Assembly: GCA_907165135.1 (NCBI GenBank)
Contig: OU015567.1
Span: 2,981,001 to 3,045,000 of the forward strand
DNA: 64,000 nucleotides
Direction of reading: 5' to 3'
DNA from: Oikopleura dioica
Taxonomy: Eukaryota; Chordata; Appendicularia; Copelata; Oikopleuridae
Shown: positions 31,177 to 41,800 of the stretch, one piece after another
Position numbering within the stretch: position 1 is the stretch's first letter
Layout of the letters: each line of letters opens with the position of its first letter
The notes under the pieces: model-generated
Told to the model about the DNA's origin: nothing
Seen by the model: only the letters and a program-made list of their open reading frames with translations
Database searches by the model: none
Program-made: the position numbers and the translations under genes

Positions 31177-34100
31177 TTAGAAAAATTTATCGACTCGTCC
31201 ATCTATGGTGACGTAAAATTCGCTAAATGAAAAGCTTGGGCAAGATTGCTCGATGTCCGCTACGAGTTCCGTGGCGTATTCAAGCAGTTCGTCGATGTCG
31301 TCTACATTTCCTCGGCCAAAGATTGCAGCTGAAAAATAGAAGATAAATGTTTCTCATTCGATCACACAAAGAAATAGGCAGCTGATAAGCGAATGAAAAG
31401 TTAACTGGCTTTTGGTTGGCTTATAGAAAGAATACTCGATTCTGATTGGCCGATTCATAAATCAACATATGTACTTACAAAGTGAGTTACAGTCGACTTT
31501 AATCTCCTCGCACTGTAAATTCGAGGAGAAGACATATTTCAATAATCCCTCGAATCGACTCTCAACCCTTCCCAAAAGCCTAATCCTATGCAAATCATTA
31601 AACTTTTTCAAAAACGCGATTTTCTGCAGCGCATGGCTAGTTAACTCCTCAGCGCGCTCGATGCCCGGAAGAGGGCATATAGAGATGGAGGATTGGGAGA
31701 GGGTCTCGCCGAAGAAGAGATTTTGAATTTCGCGCGTGAATTCTTCGTTGAGCTCGTAATCTTCTGATTCTTCCGGTTCTTCGATGAAAATGTCTTCACT
31801 TGTATCTAGAAAAAAGTAAAATTTGAAGCGAAATTGGTCAGAAATCAAGGAAAATGGATAAAATACCAAAAAGCATCGTGACATCTGCGCCAGTTTCAGA
31901 ATTTTCAACGGCCATTTCAACCCGCTGAAGCTCCTGCATTTCCCGATCGACCAGCATCTTCGCTTCTTCTAATCTTCTTTCAGCAGCCTGCAAAATGAGT
32001 TACAAAGAATGATCTTGAGAAAAAGAGGAAAAGGGGTGATAAATACTTCGCGTCGTTTTTCAAGTCGTGATCGGACTCGAGCTTCGAATCGCAGTTTTCT
32101 TCGGTCTTTTGACTTTTGTTCGCGCATTTGTTTCGCTAAAAATTCGGTCAGTTTTGTCCTAACGGGTTAAAATTTTAACCTGTTGCTTTTTGTTTTCGAA
32201 TAGCTTCGCGTTGTTGGGAAAGAATCGACCTGTACTTGTTTCGTTGCTCGTTTCCTATCCTCTTCGCTTCCCTCAGCGTCTCCTGAAATTTCAGTTGCAT
32301 CACCTACCGTGGAAAGATAGAGCAAACCTGGATAGATCTGTCAAACTCCTCCTCATGTTGCTGGTTCATGTCTCTGATTTCGTGGCGCTCAAGTAGGTCT
32401 CCAAGAAGAGGGCATTCGCTGCCGTCCGCCGGTTGGGATGCGTATTCGAGCTCGTGCACGTAAGCTGAGTATTTTTCAAGCCAAGCATCGTTACAACTAA
32501 AATTTTTTTGTATTATCGACGGATATGAAAACCAATAGTGTTGCCAGATTCTTATTTTTTATTCATTTGTCGCTCTGATAAGAAAATCCAATTAAGAAAA
32601 TTTAAACCATACTTATGGTTTCTAATAAAGTTCGGTGAACATTCATTATCGGATTTAAAGTACTGGGTAGATACCTCTCAGAAATAAAAACCAACACTCG
32701 GACCAATCTCTGGGCAACCTGGCAACCCTCTTCGTCTTTTGCCAAATCTAAAAGTTCACAAGGCACTCGCCCCGCTTTTTTCAAGTCGCACGCGGGTTGG
32801 CCTCGTTCCAGTTGCTGACCAAGATGTCCGATTTGAGCGGCTAAAACGGCAAACGCGCCTCGGGCAGTTTCCATGTCAAGAACGTTGTAGGATCGAGCGT
32901 GGAAGATCGCTGTCGCTTGGTAGCCATACGCGCTTGTGGCGCATTCTCCTAGAAAGAACATTGAAAATGCCCGAATTCGCATAATTCTAGCGCTCAAGAA
33001 GCGTGACCGGGCATTTGTGATTTATTTAATTTTGACAAATAGTCGATTCCGCAGCGAGTAACAAAATTTGTAACAAGAAATTTTCTTTCTCAAAGTTATT
33101 TTCTATGATCTAAGCTACTCTTTTTGTCTTTAAAACTCACCTCCTCCCACGAAGATCTTTCTATAGTCCGGCATTTGCTCTCGTCTCAAGTCAAACACGA
33201 ACTTTTGCGTCGTCACTTCTGTCGTTGTCGTCGTTGTCGTGGTTGTTGTTGTCGTGGTAGTTGAACTTGTAGTTTCAAGATGAGTAGTTGCCGCTTCGGT
33301 AGTGCCTGTTTGAACGGTCAATAATTAGAGTTTCCTGTTTTGTTTGAACGATGATTTCTAACCGGGGATTTCTTAGTTCGCGGTTGATGGTAATTATAGG
33401 AGCTCAAGCGGGAGAATTGTTTTTTGTTACATAACTTGGCGTTCACAAAAACCCACCGATATTAAAAGGTTGAACTACAAAAATCTTTACTAAGAAATTC
33501 GAGAATTTTAGACCGTTGCCTGAAGTAGTTCTATATTCAGTTGTTGGAGCTGTTGTCGAGCCCATGTTGTCCCGCTCATGTCCCATTCCCAAGACCAGCT
33601 GGAGCTTCTGCTCTTCTTCCTGAAATTTCCACTCTGGAAACGACGTTGCTTCGAATACAACAGTCGTTTCTTCTTCCGTCGATGTAGTTGTTGTTTGCGA
33701 CGTTGTTGTGCCCGTTGTGGAGGTGAACTCGTAGTCTTCCCATGGGTCGGTTGTCGTTGTTGACGCTGTTGTCGTGGCAGTAGTTGTCGTTGTCGTTGTC
33801 GTTGTGGTAGTGGTTGTTGTTGGCGGCTCGGTTGTGCAGGAATCCGAAGCGAGGGTAAGAAGGTCTTCGATTATGTGCAGATGGCGTTCTCGATAAGCTG
33901 GTTTGCCGCATTGGAAGAAAACCTAAAAGTAGTACTTTACAACTTATCAATTAGCTGTAACAAAAAGCTTGTCATTAAGAGAAAAACAATTTTTAACGAA
34001 CAAAATGATGACGCCTGAGTAATTTTTCTTTTTTAAACATGAAAACGATCGCTCCTTGATTCAAAATAACTATCTACGCTGGACTGTATATTCTTCAAAT

Positions 34101-37100
34101 ATTGTCCGACCGGTACAATCTTCCCTTTCATCTTGTAATGAAAATTACCCGCCTTTGTTTCTTTACCAACATATTCATAAAGTGATATTCTGGCTTATGT
34201 TTCCCTGAGAACACGATAATTTTATGTAACTCTTTTTAAAATCGTAATAATATTACGTCAGCAATATTTTGATAGTCATACGAGGGTATTTCTATATAAA
34301 AATGAATATGATCCATCCAAAATAATTTCAAAAATAAGCTACTGCGCTGGATTGTATAGTCTTCAAATATTTATTGACCGGTACTTTTTCCGTCTCGCTT
34401 CTGTTTTAGCAACATGTTGAGTGATTGATTTTTAACCTAAGATTCACTCACGACGTTTCTTTGGGGTACACGATACACCAGGCATCGTGTTTTTTTTCCA
34501 TTCAGGGTAAATTCACAAATTATGTAATAAAAAAACGGAGTAGGTGGCGAAAATTTGAGTGTCAAACTTACTTCGTTGGCCAAAACTTGGAATTTGGCGA
34601 TGAATGCTTGTGGGTTTCGCGCAGTCGTAAAATCCAGCAGGTCGCAGCGCACAGCGTTGACACGGTATAAACAGCTTCTATCGCCATCGCCGTGGAGCGA
34701 CAGGCGGACGAATTCGTTCGCCAAGTTCGCAAAATTCTGGATCAATGGAACACGTTGACAGTGAGTTGAAATCATTCGGTCAAATCGGCCAACCGAGCAG
34801 GCGCCTTCAAAAAGGGTTAAAAATGATTATTTGCGGCTTGTTTTTGGAAACTTTTAGAAAAATAAGAAACTAACCAAGATACTTGAGATCGCACAAGTCT
34901 TTTTGTGCACCGTGGAGTCCATCATCGTGGAAGTCGTTGAGTGGTTTTGGAGGGAGCCTCTTCCAACTGGGTGGGCATCGTTTTGGGAAGTTTGCGAGTT
35001 TGACTGGGTCGACCATTACTTCTGTCACTTCTTCCAGGCTTTCTGCTGTTGTCGTTGATGCTGTTGTTGTTGCAGTAGTTGTTGGTTCCATTGTTGTTGT
35101 TGCAGTAGTTGTTGGTTCCATTGTTGTTGTTGTCGTTGTCGTAGTCGTTGTCGTTGTCGTTGTTGTTGCAGTAGTTGTTGTTAGTGCTGGCGTCGTCGCG
35201 GCTGTTGTTGATTCCATTGCTGTTGTTCTAGTTGTCATTTTCCACTCTGGAAATGTTGTTGTTTCGAATGCAACAGTCGTCGTCAATGTTGTTGTATCCT
35301 CTTCTGTCGTTGCATCGATAGTTGGAACAACAGTTGGCTTAAAAAAGTGTTGAATATGACGAATGTTTTTTGTGAGTCGCATCTGACTAGAATCGAAAAA
35401 TTGGATGAATAAACGTTGGTATATTATTGCAACCGCAAGTGTCTGTCTAAAAATGTCTGGACGGCTTTTCGATAATTCGTCTTATCTCTAACGATATTCG
35501 TTGGTTTGCAGAAAATAGACTCACCTCGACAAAATCATCTGTAACAGATGGGACAGTTTCCGACTCTTTAGTGGTTTCCATCACTTGAGTTGTTGGAGAA
35601 GTAGGGCTCGGCTGCAGCGACTCGGGAGTTGTAGTTGTCTTCGGAGGCTTGGTTCCTGTCTTTGTTGCTGCTGTGGTAGTAGTGGTCGTCGTGTAGACCG
35701 GGATCTCAGGAATAATGAAGTCGGGCACGTGGAGGCCCAGAGAAATTACAAGAGCATCGACAGTTTGAATCCATTGGTGTCCGAATCCATCAACACATCC
35801 GCCGACAATATGGTCAATCAGCGTCCTCAATTTACCAACGACGTCTTCGATTCCTTCTCCCTGTCCGTATCGCAAAAACTCGCAAGGAACTTGAACGCTT
35901 CCCGGACTGCAGTACTCGCCGTAGTCGTCGAATTTGTTGTTGAAGGCTTCGATTGATTTGACGAGCATGGTGAAGAATTTAGATGCGTAGTCGGAATCTT
36001 TTAAAACGGATAGAAATGAATGTTATGTACGAATTTGCTCTCAAGAATTTAGAATTTGCTGAGAGAGTGAAAAATTATCAATATGCCGCGGTGGTATGGG
36101 GGAGAAATATTTAAATTAGAGATCGCGATAGTGATTTTGAGCACGTGAGGAGAACATATCCTAGAGAAACTCTCTTGACCTTCTATTGCCTTTTAAAGAG
36201 CGGTTTTTATTTAGATGTTTTCCATCCGTTCCTTGCGCATTCTCCACTTGGTCATTGAAAATGGCTTCAGACTGCGGTCTAAACTGGCTAACATCGCAAA
36301 CCGCGTCGAATTGTAAAGGAATGCCCCAGACATCGTGAGTGGCCGACTGTCCCGGGTAGTAGATTCCATCCACTTCTGTGAAGGTCCCATTTCCTGGCAT
36401 TTCGATCAATTCCCATTCGAAGTTGAATTTGAAGCGAAATTTGTACCCGCCAGGAGCTGTGACGTAAATAACATCCATCGCGTCGCTCGCGAAGATTCCA
36501 TCGACTTCTTCCATTTCTTCTTCGCTCAATTCTAGCTCCGTGTTTTCCGCGATCAGTTGCTGGGCCATCGCGCTTACCACGTCTTCTTTCGCCGCTTGCA
36601 TCACATCCGATGCTTCATCTGGCGCGTAGTTGGGGGAATAAGAGCTGAGAATGAGATTGTTGTCTACAGATCTTCTTTTTCTTCGTTTTGGTCGATCTGC
36701 AGGACCAACGCAGTAGGGGCCATAGCGGGTGGAGTCGGTTTGGAGGTAGATTTTGTCCAGGGAATCGCAGGAACCATAAGATGAGGTTTCGAAAAGTCTT
36801 AATAAAGATTTAAAAAAAAACGAGAGTTGACCTGGTGTAAAAATTTTCCAAAGAAGGTGAAAAAAATGTGATGATTTTGACTTTTAAAATTTCAATATAA
36901 CAGAAATAAACAATTCGAAGACCTGAATTTCCGGCAATGTCTCCGGAGATTTCAGGTATTTCCTCTTCGACCCGAAATTTGAAGGAAATTGCTCTCAATT
37001 TTCTTACCGTAATCTGATTCTCTGCAAGTCGTCCCTCGATTCAGGCCTGATTCTGAATCTGCAGGAATCGCCATTACTGTCCAATGCAATCAGGTCGTCT

Positions 37101-37189
37101 CTCGTGTCGCATATTTTCAGCGGACTTTCATGATTTTCTGCATTTGAACTTGCTAGAACTCCGCCCAGCACGAAGCTTTTCCACTTCAT
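31177..37189 (-). CDS. Large mosaic secreted protein: CUB-like start, Cys/helix repeats, Thr-rich linkers
   Basis: Fourteen minus-strand exons in phase: 37008-37189, 36232-36797, 35525-35997, 34875-35337, 34572-34804, 33520-33922, 33141-33305, 32612-32948, 32328-32496, 32180-32282, 32047-32135, 31867-31987, 31479-31805 and 31177-31328, about 1260 residues. A signal peptide (KWKSFVLGGVLASSNA) leads to a CUB-like piece (SYGSCDSLDK, YGPYCVG) and a basic KRRKRR site that could be cleaved. Then come repeats of one module: a first Cys (CDVSQF, CSVGRF, CATSAYGY) and a later pair (VQVPCEFL, NAVRCDLL, GRVPCELL, IKVDCNSL). Poly-Thr blocks separate the first modules, as in mucins. A charged coiled coil (LEKRREAAERRLEEAK) precedes the last. 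The intron at 35998-36231 needs AG|GA, 33306-33519 uses GC, and 32497-32611 has no normal pair, so this could be two or three genes. House (oikosin-like) or matrix protein is a guess. Confidence 0.6.
34076..34385. repeat. Diverged direct repeat pair in an intron
   Basis: About 45 bp at 34076 (TACGCTGGACTGTATA ... GACCGGTAC) is repeated in the same direction at 34339 (TGCGCTGGATTGTATAG ... GACCGGTAC), 263 bp away, inside the 0.65-kb intron of the mosaic gene. It is probably a remnant of a duplicated or LTR-like insertion. Confidence 0.45.
35063..35122 (-). repeat. 30-bp coding tandem repeat
   Basis: Two exact 30-bp copies within a Thr-codon array. On the minus strand each codes TMEPTTTATT. 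The surrounding GTT/GTC triplets (35040-35180, also 33210-33265 and 33760-33830) code long Thr runs, so the linker length is probably variable between alleles. Confidence 0.75.
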
Positions 37190-37297
37190 CGTTCGCTATC
37201 GTTTCTTTTGTTTGGATTCCTGAAAAGTAAAATAATTATGAAATAAATTAGCAAAACGAGGCAATTTTCGATTCGCGATGGACGTGTTCTATGTTCA

Positions 37298-37304
37298 TTT
37301 TATA
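37298..37304 (-). promoter_or_regulatory. Candidate TATA box of the mosaic secreted gene
   Basis: TATAAAA on the minus strand, 109 nt before the ATG at 37189. Confidence 0.4.
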
Positions 37305-38819
37305 AACACGCGCCAATTTCGATGTCATTATTTATTCCTTACATTCCCAGAGCATTGTTGAATGGGCGATTACAGGGACCGCGAAGGTAACTTAACTTTG
37401 GCGTGTTTTAATCGGTTCCATGATGTGACCGAAAACAATTTCAATGTTTTTTGGTTTTATTGAAATGTGATCAATCCAAGAGCAAAAAAAATATTATCCA
37501 AAAAAGCCGAGCGCAGATAATCCATAAAAGAGACTTTCTAAGCTGCCCTAATTCTCATAAAAAATATGCATAAACAAAAATCAGAGACGGTGCCCCTGAT
37601 CCCCCGCTGCGGCAAAAGTGATAAGACACATTATTACGACGCTATCAGTTAATCCCCTAATTCTTCCCGAGCCATAATGGCCTCGCTTCATAATCTCGCC
37701 GGAATTTACACCGAGTCGGGGCCTCTAATCCAATTCAGCTCTGGTCAGCTCGATCGCAACTTCACGGTCGTTGTGCCTGGTCATGGGACCACAAAGAGGA
37801 AACCACCTAAGCCGGGCTTTTTAGTAGAGTGGCAGAACTTTGAACTTGTACACATAACTAGTGTCAAAATTAATTTTACGCTTTTCGAAAGAAAACTCTT
37901 CTTTTTTTCCTAAAAAATGGGTCAAAATAAGGAATTGATTCCACGGTATAAAGGATAAGAGGAAGCTATGTTCTAAAAAGAAAGATTGTCATCATGAGCG
38001 ATTACTGCGTTCGACCATCTTGTGTCCGACCATCTTGAAGGATTGAACAAAGTATTCTAATGCTTCTTCTGCCGAGTTCCGCCTTTCTTGTTCGCTACTT
38101 CCGCGCTTAGCCTGTGAAACATCATCGGCAAAATACTCGCCCGAGAAAGAAATTAAAAGCGTTTGCTCGTAATTACGTGGCTCGACCGAGTTTTAATTGA
38201 GCGAAAAACAAATTGGATTGTTAAACAAGACCGATTGTTTTTAGAGAACGTAATTTCTAGCGATGTTTTCTTTTTGATATTAGTTCTATAAACAGAAATA
38301 ACATCATGTCCACCCAATCAATAATTTTTTCTAAACTTGTATAGAAACTAGATCTCTTGGGGGACAATATGTAGACATCATGATTTCAACAGGGTTTAAT
38401 GACACATTATAACGTCTAGAATTGACCGAAATTTCTTCACAAAAAGAGAAGATGTATCAATTTCACGGGATCGACCTTGTTCCTCAGATCTTTGTTTGCC
38501 CAAGTGATTTGTGCCAGGGCTTGAGAGGGAACTTCCCTCGCTATTAATCACCTTCTCCGGTCTCGGCTAGAGACTCGAAACTCAACCTCTCACCTTCATG
38601 TGAAGTCCCTGCTCACAATCCTGGCCCGGGGCGAGTTCTGGCGCCCTATTTCCGCCTATAACGCCACCTCCTCGCTTCTTAGCCTAGTACCCAGCTTGTT
38701 CTTTCCAGAAAGAGTAAATAGAAAGACAGACTCGCTCCTTTTCCCCTCCCTTTTCTGTAAGCAAATATTTGATTGAAGCAAATATTGATTTATACAAGTT
38801 GCTTGTATAAATATTGGTT
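37305..38819. other. Spacer between divergent genes
   Basis: About 1.5 kb between the mosaic gene (minus) and foxA (plus). A plus-strand frame at 37677-37913 begins with an ATG and is somewhat GC-rich, but it has no domain, splice site or polyadenylation signal and I do not call it. The stretch just left of 38820 should hold the foxA promoter; TATAAAT at 38806 is too close to the ATG to be its TATA box unless a further upstream exon exists. Confidence 0.45.
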
Positions 38820-41800
38820 ATGAGTACAGTCAACGCTTCTTTCGACGATTCAAACCCCTCATCATCCTCCTCTTCGAATCAGTACTTGCCCCACCCGAGC
38901 GGAACGGTAACAGAATAACTGTAATTATGAGCTTTTTGAGCATGAGAGATTTAGACGCTGGAAGAGATTTACAACGAAGGAAGAGTGAAACAGGGAGATA
39001 TTCATTTCGACTATCCGGAAACTGGGAATCAACAGAGCTTGGAATTTCTTCAAGAGGAGAGTCAGGAAAGGGATGAGGATATTTTTTATCGATATGGAAA
39101 TACTACCTCTTGATTCGCTGAAATGAAAAATACTGGTTTTTGATTGGCTCATCACTCTTTGAGAGCAAAATTGAACGCCGAAACTCTATCATTCTGCCGT
39201 CGAAATGGGGTACCCTTATTTCGAATAATTACAGTAATTCATCCTCAAAAATAAGAACTCGGGCGATTATTCCATCTCCAAATCACTCAACTCTCTCGGT
39301 TCAAGTAATTCATCAACCGAATACATCGAATATCCCGAATCCGCATATTCAAATGATTCCTACATTCACATCTCTCCACAAGAGGTTGAAGAGCCAAGGT
39401 AACTAAATTAATTTGTGGCAAATTATTTTTTCGTTTACAGTAATTATGTTTCTGTCGCAAAATGGGCAGTAGATAGTTAGTTAGATAGAGGATAATGACT
39501 GTAGTTTCAGAATACATTTTATATTTTCATCAATTTTCAATTAATTTAACTTATTATGAACAATTAGTGATAAGAGGTGTCTACTTTTTCTTATCAAAAC
39601 TTGGATAGTTTTCAAAATAATTCATCAGTGATAAATTATCACTGAATAGAAGGACCATTTTAAAGTTGCTTTTAGTGCTATTTTTACAACAAAAATTTTT
39701 GATTGATGTGAAGTTTATTGCATATCGATTTCGGCCATGTTATTCCTTTGAGCAAAAAACTGACTAACAATAGTATTCTAGTCATTTTTTTGCTGAAAGG
39801 AATATTTAGTTCGTCCTCAATCCCAAGACGGTAAGGAGTTGCGTTTGGGTTTTAGTTCCACTTGTTCTAGTTCTCTTTGCACGGAAGATTGCTTTAAGTA
39901 GCCGAAACCGATTATATTTTGCAATAAACTTCACAAAATCATTTACATCGATGTCATTTATCAGCTTAAAATCAAAAAGTTTAGATAAAAAATAGAACTT
40001 GAAAAAGTGTCCATTCCTCTTACGAGTAACTATCTTTCTCTAAAGAAGAATCTTCTTCAAGAGAATCTTCGGAAGAATCATTGAGAAACAAGTTGAGCCT
40101 AATTTGAAATGAAAGAGAGGAACGAGATCGCGTCAGTTTATGTTTCATCAAAGAATCTAAGAAAACAGATTTACATTCTGCATCATTTATGCCTTTGTAT
40201 CTAATTTCCTGTTTGATTATTCAGGGAGTATAGAAAGTGGCACACTTGTGAAACCGGGTTTACCGGGGTCTGACTAAGGCAAAAAAGTTCACTTCGAAAA
40301 AAAAAATTTTTTTTCAAAAATTTTTTCGAAAAACGTACACGAAAACGTATTGAACAGATTTTAATTTCACCGGAACGGAATCTTTTCTCACTGCCAATTT
40401 TGCGAAATCTATTAAACACATGTTCAACAAAGAGTTTTTACTACTCACGGTCCGAATAAGAATTCTAGCGCGCTTGGTGAAAATTTACAGAATTTTCTAG
40501 AGAGCCGAGCAAAGTGGGGAGAACATGAGATTTTCAAAGCCACAGAATTGGACATTCGAAAACGTGGTTGAAAATCAATGGGAAAATTTGTCGAGCACTT
40601 TTGGCGACAAATTTTCGCTTTGACTTTGGTTTTTGTTTTTGAGCTTGTAAAAGAATAAACGCAGTTTTATAAGAAAGGAAATGGGAAGAGAGAGATTTAA
40701 AAACGTGGTGTTTCTGATCGCGTCGGCTCATCCAAGGGCGGCCGAGGTCAAATCGCGCGTTCTACCCTTAATCCCATTTTCAGGCAAGGGCGTCGCAATC
40801 TCCACGCTGCCAAGCCGCCCTACTCGTACATTTCCCTCATAACTTTGGCTATCCAGCAAAGTGGTCAACAACAACTCACGCTAAACGAAATCTACAACTG
40901 GATCATTGAGCTCTTTCCCTACTACAGGCAAAATCAACAGAGGTAGGAAAAATTGAAAATACTGGTAGATTCAATTTATGACTAGATAAATTAACTCTTA
41001 GGATGAACAAAATCGTGGTTCAGCTGCTGAAATTTTACTCTTATGATCAAATTTGTCTGTCTTTTTAGCTCATAATCTTATCTTATTCGTCTACGAGTGG
41101 ATCAGTATTAATTTCTTTATGATGTAGTCAGTCAAGCATACTGGGTTTTAGCTAATATTCAGATATAATCTTGGGTTCAGAGAGGTTCATGAGAAGAACA
41201 TTCACATATCCGGAATATCGAGACATACAATAAGGCATATAATTACATTTTTGAAAGAAAATAGTAGCTTTTATAAGCTGTCATTGCCTAATTTTCGATT
41301 AAACTATATAAAAAATGTTATTTTTGATGAAAAAACTAAGAAACTTGGTTGTTATTTAAATCAGTAAAACCTGTTTTTAGATGGCAAAATTCAATCCGCC
41401 ACAGCCTGAGCTTCAACGATTGTTTTGTAAAAGTGCCTCGCTCGGCAGAAAAGCCTGGCAAGGGATCGTACTGGACGCTCCACCAAGACGCGAATAATAT
41501 GTTCGAGAATGGTTGTTACTTGAGACGTCAGAAGAGGTTCAAAGCTCAAGAGCGGCTCGCCAAAGGGGTAAGCATTCCGCAACGGAATTAAAATTATGAT
41601 TTCTTACGTATTGAATTTTGGATTTTCAGCGATAAAAAAAAGTATTTTTGATAGTAATCTCGCACTCTTGCTAATTTGGCGATGCGCACCTTGTTTCGAC
41701 CAAAAATAAAAGCAAACATCACATAATTGCGAGAAATAATTGAGATGAACCAGGCTTATTTTAATTTAAAATAAAATCGGCAAAAGCGTAAACATCCTTA

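Noticed and set aside
33576-33950. Minus-strand Asn-rich 124-codon frame
   Set aside because: It is a frame shadow of the Thr-rich exon 33520-33922; phase to neighbouring exons supports the Thr frame.
34883-35353. Plus-strand Val-rich 156-codon frame
   Set aside because: It is the antisense of the poly-Thr codons of the mosaic secreted gene.
36923-36962. A 40-nt candidate exon in the mosaic gene
   Set aside because: Splice sites look acceptable, but including it breaks the phase into the CUB-like exon, while skipping it gives a perfect join.
37677-37913. Plus-strand 78-codon frame starting with ATG
   Set aside because: No domain, splice site or polyadenylation signal; composition alone is not enough.
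39140-39406. Alternative open frame over foxA exon 3
   Set aside because: Its donor phase (1) does not match the forkhead exon, which needs phase 2; the Tyr/Ser/Glu frame fits.
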